Virus record (IMG/VR): IMGVR_UViG_3300021960_000356
Span: 1 to 29,248 of that record
Direction: 5' to 3' (one strand)
From: a virus
DNA length: 29,248 nucleotides
Shown: positions 1 to 6,464 of the stretch, in pieces
Layout of the letters: each line of letters opens with the position of its first letter
Position numbering within the stretch: the stretch's first letter is position 1
Program-made: the position numbers and the translations under genes
Notes under the pieces: model-generated
What the model was told of the DNA's origin: nothing
The model's input: the letters and a program-made list of their open reading frames with translations, nothing else
Databases searched by the model: none

Positions 1-64
1 TGATAGGGTCGCGACCGACTAGATCGAGGGTTCCCCTATCGCGGTTGATGGGTCTGCTGCCCTT

Positions 65-120
65 GGACACTAGGCCAAGGGTGCAGGGTGCATGGTTCAG
101 GGATCGGGGTGCATGATCCC
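65..120 (+). repeat. Degenerate heptanucleotide repeat, locus 1
   Basis: Eight consecutive 7-mers in phase: GGACACT, AGGCCAA, GGGTGCA, GGGTGCA, TGGTTCA, GGGATCG, GGGTGCA, TGATCCC. The consensus is roughly GGGTKCA. The same kind of 7-bp periodicity recurs at 1314-1362, 6043-6077 and 28441-28461. The function is unknown. Confidence 0.6.
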
Positions 121-216
121 ACTTCTTAGCATTTTCTGCTTTCATTACTTCAGATAAACCTGCCTTTCACAGGGGAGCCGCCCCAACTGAGGGGCGCAGT
201 TATAAACTCCATCCCA

Positions 217-258
217 TGGTGAATCTGAGTTGCAACATGTTACAACTCAGTTTCACCA
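217..258. repeat. 42-nt imperfect palindrome containing the GAGTTGCAAC dyad
   Basis: Two 21-nt arms (217-237 and 238-258) pair at 19 of 21 positions with no spacer. The core is GAGTTGCAAC-AT-GTTACAACTC. It lies 12 nt beyond the stop codon of the minus-strand gene 270-671, so it could act as a 3' hairpin, although no T-tract follows on that strand. It could equally be a dimer binding site. Related dyads lie at 705-726, 760-791 and 1243-1268. Confidence 0.6.
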
Positions 259-269
259 CGGACTGGGGC

Positions 270-671
270 TTACTTAAGAAGGGCGATCAGTTCTTTTGCT
301 TCCGCCCCCGTCATGCCGTCCTTGATAGCGACGTTGACTGCTTGCTTCGCTCGCTCGAATGGAGTCACCGTCGCAGGCTTTTTGAAGTAGCCTAACACTC
401 GAGACAGTGCCATCCTCGCACTTCCGGCGCGCTTTCCTACCATCTTGAGACCTTGCCGTCCCTCTTCCAACGTGCAGCCGTAAGCTTCTGCTATGACTGG
501 AAGCAGGTCGGACTTCATCGTTTCTAGCTTCCGATTAGAAGCGAATTCGTCCTCTTTCAATTTGTAATCAGAACGAATCATTTTTGATAGCCTCTCGTTT
601 GAGCGGCGAGCGGCATCGTTCTTTTTGAGATTCGCTTTGAGTTCGACAGTTGTTTGTTTTGATATTGACAT
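270..671 (-). CDS. Hypothetical protein, tandem paralogue 1 (133 aa)
   Basis: I do not recognise this family. The protein is basic and mostly helical in appearance, with a charged N-terminus (residues 1-45, rich in K, R, E and N), a middle stretch containing GCTLEEGRQG and VGKRAGSARMALSRVL, and a C-terminal helix ending in AKELIALLK. It is almost identical to the neighbouring minus-strand gene at 810-1211, differing only at residues 46 (N/T), 59 (V/I) and 112 (V/I). Both start with MSISKQ and share their upstream sequence. GAGTTGCAAC dyads lie just upstream (705-726) and just downstream (217-258), so autoregulation or DNA binding is a reasonable guess but is not shown. The gene is transcribed away from the structural arm. 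Confidence 0.7.
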   Translation of the reverse strand: MSISKQTTVELKANLKKNDAARRSNERLSKMIRSDYKLKEDEFASNRKLETMKSDLLPVIAEAYGCTLEEGRQGLKMVGKRAGSARMALSRVLGYFKKPATVTPFERAKQAVNVAIKDGMTGAEAKELIALLK

Positions 672-704
672 AACTTTACTTTCTATTTTTGGATTTCAGT
701 TTGT

Positions 705-726
705 GAGTTGCAACGTGTTGCAACTC
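705..726. repeat. Perfect 10-2-10 dyad GAGTTGCAAC
   Basis: GAGTTGCAAC, a GT spacer, then GTTGCAACTC: both 10-nt arms match perfectly. It lies 34 nt upstream of the start codon of the minus-strand gene 270-671, where an operator could sit. There is no adjacent T-tract, so a terminator is less likely. Confidence 0.65.
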
Positions 727-759
727 GTTTTGATACTAAGTTTTATAGCACCACTGCAA

Positions 760-791
760 CTTGCGAGTTGTAACGTGTTGCAACTCGCAAG
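760..791. repeat. 32-nt extended dyad CTTGCGAGTTG
   Basis: The 15-nt arms CTTGCGAGTTGTAAC and GTTGCAACTCGCAAG flank GT, with a single G-T mismatch. It lies 18 nt beyond the stop of the minus-strand gene 810-1211, mirroring how the 217-258 dyad follows the other copy. Each copy of the duplicated gene is therefore bracketed by dyads. Confidence 0.65.
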
Positions 792-809
792 CTGTATGTG
801 GGAATATAT

Positions 810-1211
810 CTACTTAAGGAGGGCGATCAGTTCTTTTGCTTCCGCCCCCGTCATGCCGTCCTTGATAGCGACGTTGATTGCTTGCTTCGCTCGCTCGAAC
901 GGGGTAACCGTCGCAGGCTTTTTGAAGTAGCCCAACACTCGAGACAATGCCATCCTTGCACTCCCGGCGCGCTTGCCTACCATCTTGAGACCTTGCCGTC
1001 CCTCTTCCAACGTGCAGCCGTAAGCTTCCGCGATGATCGGAAGAAGATCGGACTTCATCGTTTCCAGCTTCCGAGTAGAAGCGAATTCGTCCTCTTTCAA
1101 TTTGTAGTCAGAACGAATCATTTTTGATAGCCTCTCGTTTGAGCGGCGAGCGGCATCGTTCTTTTTGAGGTTCGCTTTGAGTTCGACAGTTGTTTGTTTT
1201 GATATTGACAT
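810..1211 (-). CDS. Hypothetical protein, tandem paralogue 2 (133 aa)
   Basis: This is the second copy of the gene at 270-671, with 130 of 133 residues identical, and it is also unrecognised. The ATG is followed by the same MSISKQTTVE start. The upstream dyad (1243-1268) is more degenerate than the one upstream of copy 1. I see no Shine-Dalgarno sequence; the leader is A/T rich. The pair could encode a small abundant DNA-binding or counter-defence protein, but nothing in the sequence settles this. Two nearly identical genes kept side by side in a genome this small suggests selection for dosage, or a very recent duplication. Confidence 0.7.
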   Translation of the reverse strand: MSISKQTTVELKANLKKNDAARRSNERLSKMIRSDYKLKEDEFASTRKLETMKSDLLPIIAEAYGCTLEEGRQGLKMVGKRAGSARMALSRVLGYFKKPATVTPFERAKQAINVAIKDGMTGAEAKELIALLK

Positions 1212-1242
1212 AACTTTATTTTCTATTTTTGGATTTCAGTTT

Positions 1243-1268
1243 GTGAGTTGCAACTTGTGGCAGCTCAC
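1243..1268. repeat. Degenerate GTGAGTTGCAAC dyad
   Basis: GTGAGTTGCAAC, TT, then GTGGCAGCTCAC: the arms pair at 10 of 12 positions. It lies 32 nt upstream of the minus-strand gene 810-1211, in the position that the dyad at 705-726 occupies for the other copy. Its left half is part of the 540-bp duplication. Confidence 0.5.
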
Positions 1269-1313
1269 TACATACCCATGGAATTCCCTAGAAAATCGCG
1301 TTCATCCGATCAC

Positions 1314-1362
1314 GGACCGCCGGACCTCGGACCATGGCCCCAGAATCAGGATTCGGGACGCC
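1314..1362 (+). repeat. Degenerate heptanucleotide repeat, locus 2
   Basis: Seven 7-mers in phase between the minus-strand paralogues and the plus-strand gene at 1459: GGACCGC, CGGACCT, CGGACCA, TGGCCCC, AGAATCA, GGATTCG, GGACGCC. The stretch 1212-1425 is otherwise non-coding as far as I can see. Confidence 0.5.
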
Positions 1363-1425
1363 ACGGGTGGGGGGCCACCTTTGTCGCCGCCGTCCCCCTA
1401 TACAATAGCCCCTCTGTGAAAAAAT

Positions 1426-1453
1426 TTGACAGATCCCATCCGGTCAGTATTGT
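1426..1453 (+). promoter_or_regulatory. Candidate sigma70 promoter TTGACA-16-TATTGT
   Basis: A perfect -35 hexamer (1426-1431) is followed after 16 bp by TATTGT (1448-1453). Transcription would start close to 1460, that is, at or next to the ATG at 1459, giving a leaderless or nearly leaderless message. This also argues against using the TTG at 1426 as the start codon. Confidence 0.4.
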
Positions 1454-1458
1454 CTGGC

Positions 1459-1710
1459 ATGGCAAAGAAAAACAAACCAAAGGAGTCATATTACGAGCGC
1501 AATCGTAGACAGCGTCTAGCTTACCAGAAATCCTACTATTGGAGGAACAAGGAGAAGATTATCGAGAAGCGCAAAAACAAAGAAAAAAATGACCCCGAAG
1601 AAATCCGAAAGAAGAAAGAGTATGCAGCGGCATATTACAGAAAGAACAGAGAGCGGATTTTCAAAAAACGAGCGGAAACGAAGCAAAGGCGGTTAACCAA
1701 TCAAAAGTGA
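1459..1710 (+). CDS. Small, highly basic coiled protein (83 aa)
   Basis: The protein is dominated by repeats of the type Y-x-R-N-R/K-E-K/R-I (YYERNRRQR, YYWRNKEKII, YYRKNRERIF), about 24-30 residues apart. In phage and giant-virus proteins such Tyr/Asn/Lys/Arg repeats often precede HNH endonuclease cores, but no HNH core follows here, so it is either a truncated relative or a stand-alone nucleic-acid-binding protein. I chose the ATG at 1459 over the in-frame TTG at 1426 because that TTG overlaps a -35 element. The gene ends about 45 nt before the left inverted-repeat module. Confidence 0.55.
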   Translation: MAKKNKPKESYYERNRRQRLAYQKSYYWRNKEKIIEKRKNKEKNDPEEIRKKKEYAAAYYRKNRERIFKKRAETKQRRLTNQK

Positions 1711-1774
1711 GCGGTAAGATCAGTTTACGCGCATAAAAGAGTCCAAGCGGTCACAATATAATTTCCACAAAAAC

Positions 1775-1783
1775 TGATATAAT
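1775..1783 (+). promoter_or_regulatory. Extended -10 promoter in the left module (TGATATAAT)
   Basis: TG-n-TATAAT, the extended -10 form, with no recognisable TTGACA 17 bp upstream. The predicted start near 1790 would place the palindrome 1818-1849 at about +28 to +59. The promoter faces the structural arm beginning at 1898. The identical element in the other module faces left at 28634-28642. Confidence 0.6.
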
Positions 1784-1817
1784 ACACCACCCCCTTTTTA
1801 AACCTTGTGCGAAAGTA

Positions 1818-1849
1818 TGGTTACCCTGTTTATATAAACAGGGAAACCA
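1818..1849. promoter_or_regulatory. 32-nt palindrome TGGTTACCCTGTTTA (left copy)
   Basis: The 16-nt arms of TGGTTACCCTGTTTAT pair with one mismatch; the centre is TATATA. The right copy (28568-28599) has perfect 15-nt arms around TG. Downstream of the module promoter it could be a repressor site or a leader hairpin. There is no T-tract, so it does not look like an intrinsic terminator. Confidence 0.6.
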
Positions 1850-1852
1850 GTA

Positions 1853-1858
1853 TATAAT
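1853..1858 (+). promoter_or_regulatory. Candidate -10 (TATAAT) upstream of the gene at 1898
   Basis: TATAAT lies within AGTATATAATAAAG, right after the palindrome and 40 nt before the ATG at 1898. There is no good -35, and the element is absent from the right module. It could give a second, palindrome-independent start for the structural arm. Confidence 0.35.
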
Positions 1859-1897
1859 AAAGACTTTTTAATAGGGGGGTTCGGAAATCTAAACTTT

Positions 1898-2374
1898 ATG
1901 AGTAAAAAGTCCAACCAAGACATGAAATCCGTCAACGGGCTACCCCAGTATCTGGTTACCCCTGACGATTACGTTTATTCTAAAACGTCTTGCCGGAAGG
2001 TGAAGAGACGTTGGTATAACCAGAAGTGGCACTCCCCTATACGATATAACGGGAAAACCTACGTTGTGGGCCATGACGACCTGATATCACCTCTGTTTGA
2101 TGTGACGAAGCTCGAAGAGGCTCCCGTAGACCCGAGGAGCTATACGGAGATGCGAGAGATACCCGGATTCCCAGCATACGCTGTCAGCAAAGAGGGCGTA
2201 GCGTGGCGAATGAAACCATACAAAGGAAACCGCAGAGGCCGTAAAACCCCTTTTCAGTTGAAGGAAAGGATGCATCACGGGAGTACCTACTACAAGCTCA
2301 CGAACGAAGACGGCAAAACGTCTATCAAACGGGCTGTTAGAATACTCGAAGAAACGTGGGGAGAACTGCCTTAA
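1898..2374 (+). CDS. NUMOD4-like repeat protein (158 aa), first gene of the structural arm
   Basis: Two successive stretches resemble the NUMOD4 motif found next to HNH homing nucleases. Residues about 16-40 contain LPQYLVTPDDYVYSK, and residues about 87-107 contain REIPGFPAYAVSKEGVAWRM, the form I/PGF-x-x-Y-x-V-S-x-x-G. The C-terminus (KRAVRILEETWGELP) resembles the segment that usually follows the motif. No HNH or GIY-YIG catalytic core is visible, so the protein is more likely a DNA-binding relic or regulator than an active nuclease. It is the first gene after the left module and precedes the portal gene by 38 bp. No Shine-Dalgarno sequence is close to the ATG; an AGGGGGG run lies too far upstream, over 20 nt away. 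Confidence 0.6.
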   Translation: MSKKSNQDMKSVNGLPQYLVTPDDYVYSKTSCRKVKRRWYNQKWHSPIRYNGKTYVVGHDDLISPLFDVTKLEEAPVDPRSYTEMREIPGFPAYAVSKEGVAWRMKPYKGNRRGRKTPFQLKERMHHGSTYYKLTNEDGKTSIKRAVRILEETWGELP

Positions 2375-2412
2375 ATTTTTGACAAGACAGAAAACTTAAA
2401 CTACCCTCCGTG

Positions 2413-4653
2413 ATGCTAAACAAAAAGCCCACCGAGGTTGACGCTCTAGATCTGGAGAATCTGGACGACAAGGGTAAACCTGTCGAGACTCGTCTCCGAG
2501 ATGTTAAAAGCGCGTTAGCGATTTACGCCACCTTGAGAAAGGCTGATGAGAAGTCGGCGGTGAACCGCGCTCGCATTGACGCGATGTTTGACGGAGCCGC
2601 CCCGTATAACGACGATAAACTACGAGCGAGCGGTCAGTCTCTTAAAACCAACCTCAACTTTGGTGAAGCCCAGCGTTTTCTAGACATCTCGTTGTCTGCT
2701 TATGTTGACCTGTATTCTAGCTTAGAGACCCTCGTTGAAGTCAAAGGGACTCTTGGTGAGGCTTCCGAGGTTCAGGAGATGGAAAGCATCGTAGCCGAAG
2801 AACTGACCCACATGATGCGTTCTTGGCCCGAGTTTCACAGTAGCTATCTGCGGCTTTGCACGACTTTCATCAAACACGGTGTGGGTGTTGCTTATTTCGA
2901 CTCACCCGAAGACTGGCGGTTCCGAGTCGGTGGTTTTACTGACTTGCTCATCCCACGACAGACACCCTCTTCTGAGGATGCCGTAGACATTGCTGTTGGT
3001 CGTCGGGACTACCTAGTTCATGAGTTATACCGCTTCATCAAGAATGAGAAAGCGGCTAAGACTGTTGGTTGGAACGTCGATGAAGTTAAGCGCGTCATCA
3101 AGAAGAACGCGAAGACGACAGGCCGAGGCCACATAGACAGCGGGTCCATGTATACCGACTACGAAGCGATTCAGTCGGAACTTAAAAACAACGACCTCTA
3201 CACAGGTATTCAAAACCCCAAAGTTCCTGTCCTCCACTTCTGGGTTCGCGAGATGGACGGAACAGTCAGCCACTACATCTCCGCTGAAGATAACCCTAAA
3301 GATTTCCTATACAAAAAGGTTAGCAGGTTCGATGCCCCCGAGCAAGCCTATGTCATGTTCACCTATGGGGTGGGAAGCAACGGAACCTACCACAGCATTA
3401 GGGGTCTTGGTCAGAGGATCTTCTCCCACATCCAGACCTCTAATCGCTTGCGGTGCCAGCTAGTGGATGGAGCTATGCTTGGGTCTGCTGTAATGATCCA
3501 GCCTGAGAGCCAGAGAGCTTTGGATGAATTGCAGTTCACTTACTATGGAGCCTATGCCATCCTAAGCCCCGGCGTTAACATCGTAGAGAAAGCCATCCCC
3601 AACCTTGGCAATGCTGTTATCCCAGCCCTTAACGATCTTACCACGCAGCTACAGCAGAACACAGATACCGTGTCCACTTATGGTCCGGGCCAGAGTTCAC
3701 CATACAGGAATCAGATGCAAGTCGCTTCTGACATCGACATCAACACAAGGCTCTCTGGTGCTTCGTTGAACTTGTTCTACTCATCTTGGACCCGACTCAT
3801 GCGGGAGATCGTCAGGCGGGTCGCTACAAGCAAGAAGAATGACCCTGCTGTTAAAGACTTTTTCCGCCGATGCACTGAGCGTGGTGTTGATGAGAAGTTT
3901 GTTCGAAGCCTCGACCTTACCAAAACACGAGCAGTCCGCTCTGTAGGTAACGGATCTAAGGCGGGACGACTCGTCGCACTCCGTGAACTTCAAGGAATGT
4001 ATGGGCGACTCGACGAAGTAGGTCGCCGGAACTTAGATCGAGATGTCATTTCTTCGAGTGTGGGACACGAGATTGCTAACCGCTACCTCCCAGCGTCTAC
4101 TGAACCGAGGACGACCGTTGATAACAAGATCGCGTTTCTTGAAAACCAGCAACTTAACCAAGGCTCTCCTGTTCCTGTTTTGTCTACCGAGATGCATGGA
4201 ACTCACTTGCAAACCCACGTTCCAGCCCTCGCTCAGTTGATCGAGGCTCTTAACACAGGTCAAGCCGACCCAATGCAAGCGATTAACATCCTACAGGCTT
4301 TTTACCAACACATCTCAGAGACGCTCCAGTTCGCCGCCGCTGACCCGTCGCTAGAGGCTGATGTGGCCTCTGCCAATCAGGTCATGCAGTTTGCCGAAGA
4401 GGCTATCAACAACACGATGAAGTCAATCCAGAAGCAGCAGCGAGAAGCGGCGCAGCAGGAAGGTGACCCACAAGAAGGCGACCAAGGACTGACCCCCGGA
4501 CAAATGAAGATGCAACAAGCGCAGATTCAGATGCAAATTGCTCAAATGAAAGCCGAGCAAGAGATGGAATTAAAGCAGAAAAAGTTTGACCAAGAGCAAG
4601 CTATGCGCGATGCAGAGGCAGCCCTAAAGTTCAGGGAAGAAAATCCTATTTAA
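2413..4653 (+). CDS. Portal protein (746 aa)
   Basis: This is the dodecameric ring at the capsid vertex through which DNA enters and leaves. The call rests on length (P22-class portals are about 700-750 aa), on position directly before an acidic scaffold and the capsid gene, and on overall character: a helical N-terminus, a mixed central domain with aromatic-rich strands (about residues 270-345, including VPVLHFWVREMDG), and a long C-terminal helical barrel rich in Gln. From about residue 675 the sequence is an almost uninterrupted Q/M/K/E helix (QMKMQQAQIQMQIAQMKAEQ), as in barrel-bearing portals. The codon before the ATG is GTG (2410); the ATG at 2413 is preferred. There is no Shine-Dalgarno sequence. 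The next gene starts 4 bp after the stop. Confidence 0.85.
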   Translation: MLNKKPTEVDALDLENLDDKGKPVETRLRDVKSALAIYATLRKADEKSAVNRARIDAMFDGAAPYNDDKLRASGQSLKTNLNFGEAQRFLDISLSAYVDLYSSLETLVEVKGTLGEASEVQEMESIVAEELTHMMRSWPEFHSSYLRLCTTFIKHGVGVAYFDSPEDWRFRVGGFTDLLIPRQTPSSEDAVDIAVGRRDYLVHELYRFIKNEKAAKTVGWNVDEVKRVIKKNAKTTGRGHIDSGSMYTDYEAIQSELKNNDLYTGIQNPKVPVLHFWVREMDGTVSHYISAEDNPKDFLYKKVSRFDAPEQAYVMFTYGVGSNGTYHSIRGLGQRIFSHIQTSNRLRCQLVDGAMLGSAVMIQPESQRALDELQFTYYGAYAILSPGVNIVEKAIPNLGNAVIPALNDLTTQLQQNTDTVSTYGPGQSSPYRNQMQVASDIDINTRLSGASLNLFYSSWTRLMREIVRRVATSKKNDPAVKDFFRRCTERGVDEKFVRSLDLTKTRAVRSVGNGSKAGRLVALRELQGMYGRLDEVGRRNLDRDVISSSVGHEIANRYLPASTEPRTTVDNKIAFLENQQLNQGSPVPVLSTEMHGTHLQTHVPALAQLIEALNTGQADPMQAINILQAFYQHISETLQFAAADPSLEADVASANQVMQFAEEAINNTMKSIQKQQREAAQQEGDPQEGDQGLTPGQMKMQQAQIQMQIAQMKAEQEMELKQKKFDQEQAMRDAEAALKFREENPI

Positions 4654-4657
4654 TCTG

Positions 4658-4960
4658 ATGTCTAAAAACAAGAAAACCCTTCCAGTTGATCTGGATGCGT
4701 GGTTCAATGATATATCCTCTGTGGAAGAGCTACGAGAGATCGTAAACTCCGAAACCTTCCAGAAAGCTGCCGCCACTTTGAAAGAAGCTGCCGGACCAAG
4801 CTTTTCCAGTCTCGCACAAAACCCCGAGCAAAATGCTTTACGAATGGCTTGGTATGCGGGATATCGAGATGCTTTTACTGACTTAGCCAAGATGACTAAG
4901 TTCCCAGTTAGTAAAAACAAAGCCCCCGAAGAGTGGGATCACGTAACCCTAAATAACTGA
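4658..4960 (+). CDS. Hypothetical protein between portal and scaffold (100 aa)
   Basis: I do not recognise the family. It is a small soluble-looking helical protein, with an acidic first half (residues about 10-30, DLDAWFNDISSVEELREIV) and a conserved-looking aromatic stretch RMAWYAGYRDAFTDLAKM (residues about 68-85). It is packed between portal and scaffold with gaps of 4 bp and 1 bp, so it is co-translated with them and is probably an assembly or minor head protein. That role is inferred from position only. Confidence 0.65.
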   Translation: MSKNKKTLPVDLDAWFNDISSVEELREIVNSETFQKAAATLKEAAGPSFSSLAQNPEQNALRMAWYAGYRDAFTDLAKMTKFPVSKNKAPEEWDHVTLNN

Positions 4961-4961
4961 T

Positions 4962-6152
4962 ATGAGCGAGCCAGAAGCCGTTGCCGAGCCTGTGGTTGAA
5001 GAGACCCCTGCTGTAGAGCAACTACCAGAAGAAACACCCATCGAGAATAGTTTCGGAGATGCCATTGACCGAGCTATGGATAGCTTGGACAAAGACATCA
5101 GCGGTGAAACCCAAGAAGCTGAGCTTGAAGCCGAGGTGATAGAGGAGGGGAACGAAGAGTCTCCCGAGTCTTATGATGAACCACTACCGGGTGATGACCT
5201 CGATTCAGAACTCACTGACTGGACTCCCAAAGCCGCCAAGCGATTCAAGCAACTCAAGGAGGAGCGGAAGCAATATCGGTCTGAGTTAGACGATCTTCGG
5301 CAGAAGACCAACCACTACGAGACCAAGATTCGAGAGTTGAGTGGTGGGGAAGATTCGATTGAAGCTCTTCAGGAGCGCATTGCTGAATATGAAAATGATC
5401 GAACGATTAATAATCTTGAGAAGTCATCAGCTTACCAAGAAGTCATTGATATCCCCCTTCGCGAGACTGTGGCGTCTATCGAAGCTCTAGCTACCCAGTA
5501 TGACTTAGATGCGGACGAGATCATAGAGCTTGTTTCAGAGGAGAACGTAGAGGAACCACCTGAGACTAACCCCGACGGCAGTCGTTACGTCACAAAGGAC
5601 GAGCGATTAGAGTCTCTGCTCGCTACAGCACCTCTTCGTGTACAGGCTGAGTTGCTAAATCAAGTCAAGTATGTTGATGAGATCTTTGATCGACAAAGAG
5701 AATTGTTCCAAAACGCCGAAGAAGCCCTTAGAGAAGCTGAGCTTGTTGAAGAGGAGCGGAGGAATTATGAAGCTTCTCAAAGGGCACAAGAGCGTTCTAT
5801 CGTGACTGAGAACGTGCTGGGGCGAATCCAAGAGAAGATCCCTTTCATAAAAGACATGGATGGGGTGGACATGGAAGCCCTTACCAAGGAAGTAGCCTCT
5901 GTTGATCCATTGGATGCCCACTTAGTGGACCAGCAATACGCTTTTGCTGTGTCGAAGCTATTCCCTTCCGTGGTCCGTGAATACTTGTCCCTGCAACGTG
6001 AACTAGAGACCGTGACCGACCGACTCAGTGACTATGAGGACGCGGAACCGGGATCAGGGTCCACGGTTCGGGGTTCAATGCCCAACAGTAACCCATCGTC
6101 GAGAGGCGAAGGTGGGTTCCTTGATCGGGTCAACGCCGCACTTGGTGGGTAG
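4962..6152 (+). CDS. Scaffolding protein (396 aa)
   Basis: The protein is strongly acidic and helical. Residues 1-90 are a Glu/Asp-rich low-complexity region (runs such as EPVVEETPAVEQLPEE). It then has predicted coiled coils (about 95-150, with KRFKQLKEERKQYRSELDDL; and about 235-275, with EEALREAELVEEERRNYEAS) and a Gly/Ser-rich tail. This composition between portal and capsid genes is typical of internal scaffolds that shape the procapsid and are then lost. The last codons contain five in-phase DNA heptads (6043-6077), which encode the GSGSTVRGS stretch of the tail. An intrinsic terminator follows at 6203-6244. Confidence 0.8.
   Translation: MSEPEAVAEPVVEETPAVEQLPEETPIENSFGDAIDRAMDSLDKDISGETQEAELEAEVIEEGNEESPESYDEPLPGDDLDSELTDWTPKAAKRFKQLKEERKQYRSELDDLRQKTNHYETKIRELSGGEDSIEALQERIAEYENDRTINNLEKSSAYQEVIDIPLRETVASIEALATQYDLDADEIIELVSEENVEEPPETNPDGSRYVTKDERLESLLATAPLRVQAELLNQVKYVDEIFDRQRELFQNAEEALREAELVEEERRNYEASQRAQERSIVTENVLGRIQEKIPFIKDMDGVDMEALTKEVASVDPLDAHLVDQQYAFAVSKLFPSVVREYLSLQRELETVTDRLSDYEDAEPGSGSTVRGSMPNSNPSSRGEGGFLDRVNAALGG
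6043..6077 (+). repeat. Degenerate heptanucleotide repeat, locus 3 (inside scaffold gene)
   Basis: CGGAACC, GGGATCA, GGGTCCA, CGGTTCG, GGGTTCA in phase, within the coding sequence for the disordered tail of the scaffold. Three heptads make 21 nt, so the repeat can grow by threes without breaking the frame. Confidence 0.55.
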
Positions 6153-6202
6153 TATTTTTCATACGTTGAGTCCGACTTAAAAGGATTCGCTACCCCAAAC
6201 CA

Positions 6203-6244
6203 AAAATACCCTCTAAGGCTTAAGTCTTAGGGGGTATTTTTTTT
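6203..6244 (+). terminator. Intrinsic terminator after the scaffold gene
   Basis: A 15-bp stem (6203-6217 with 6226-6240; one G-T pair) closes an 8-nt loop and runs into an 8-T tract (6237-6244). It should end most transcription from the portal-scaffold genes, so the capsid gene downstream needs its own promoter. Confidence 0.85.
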
Positions 6245-6464
6245 ATTGACTCTTGTGCTAAATAGTGATTTATTCCTTAACATCGAGATAGATTGTCAGG
6301 TTGCTCTAGCCACAAAATAGTTCTATTGACTTACTAACTCTAAAACTCGTCGAAGACTTTCCGGTTGCTCTAGCCTTATAAGTAGTTCTAAAACGGTCAA
6401 AGACGGTCCTAGAACGCTATTGTATTACTCACTAGCACATCTAAACCATACCCCGTTTTATATC
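6245..6464 (+). promoter_or_regulatory. Untranslated region upstream of the capsid gene with two direct repeats
   Basis: The stretch is non-coding. Two copies of GGTTGCTCTAGCC followed by a TAGTTCTA element lie at 6299-6325 and 6363-6390, 64 bp apart. No good sigma70 -35/-10 pair accompanies them. As capsid genes need strong late expression and a terminator lies just upstream, these are candidate activator or phage-specific promoter sites. This is inference from position. Confidence 0.5.

Larger units (their letters stand above)
1..269. other. Non-coding left end with hairpins and heptad repeats
   Basis: I see no convincing gene here. The stretch holds a 7-bp periodic repeat (65-120), several short hairpins (arms CCCTTGG/CCAAGGG at 59-81 and GGGATC/GATCCC at 100-120) and the long dyad at 217-258. 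A possible wide hairpin has arms GATAGGG (2-8) and CCCTATC (34-40). The minus-strand gene at 270-671 reads toward this region, so part of it is its 3' untranslated region. Confidence 0.5.
268..1254. repeat. Tandem duplication with a 540-bp period
   Basis: Position n matches position n+540 from about 268-714 against 808-1254. The repeat covers the whole 133-codon gene, its ATG, about 30 nt upstream and the first half of the dyad at 705/1245. Most of the differences I noticed between the copies are single bases that leave the protein unchanged, so the duplication is recent or is kept homogeneous. Confidence 0.85.
1757..1855 (+). repeat. Left copy of the 95-bp inverted promoter/palindrome module
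   Basis: Aligned without gaps to the reverse complement of 28562-28660. A 46-nt block (1757-1802, from TATAATTT to TTTTTAAA) differs from the distant copy at a single base. It is followed by 15 poorly conserved bases and then a conserved 32-nt palindrome (1818-1849). The conserved-variable-conserved pattern implies selection on the two blocks, not just recent copying. Confidence 0.85.
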
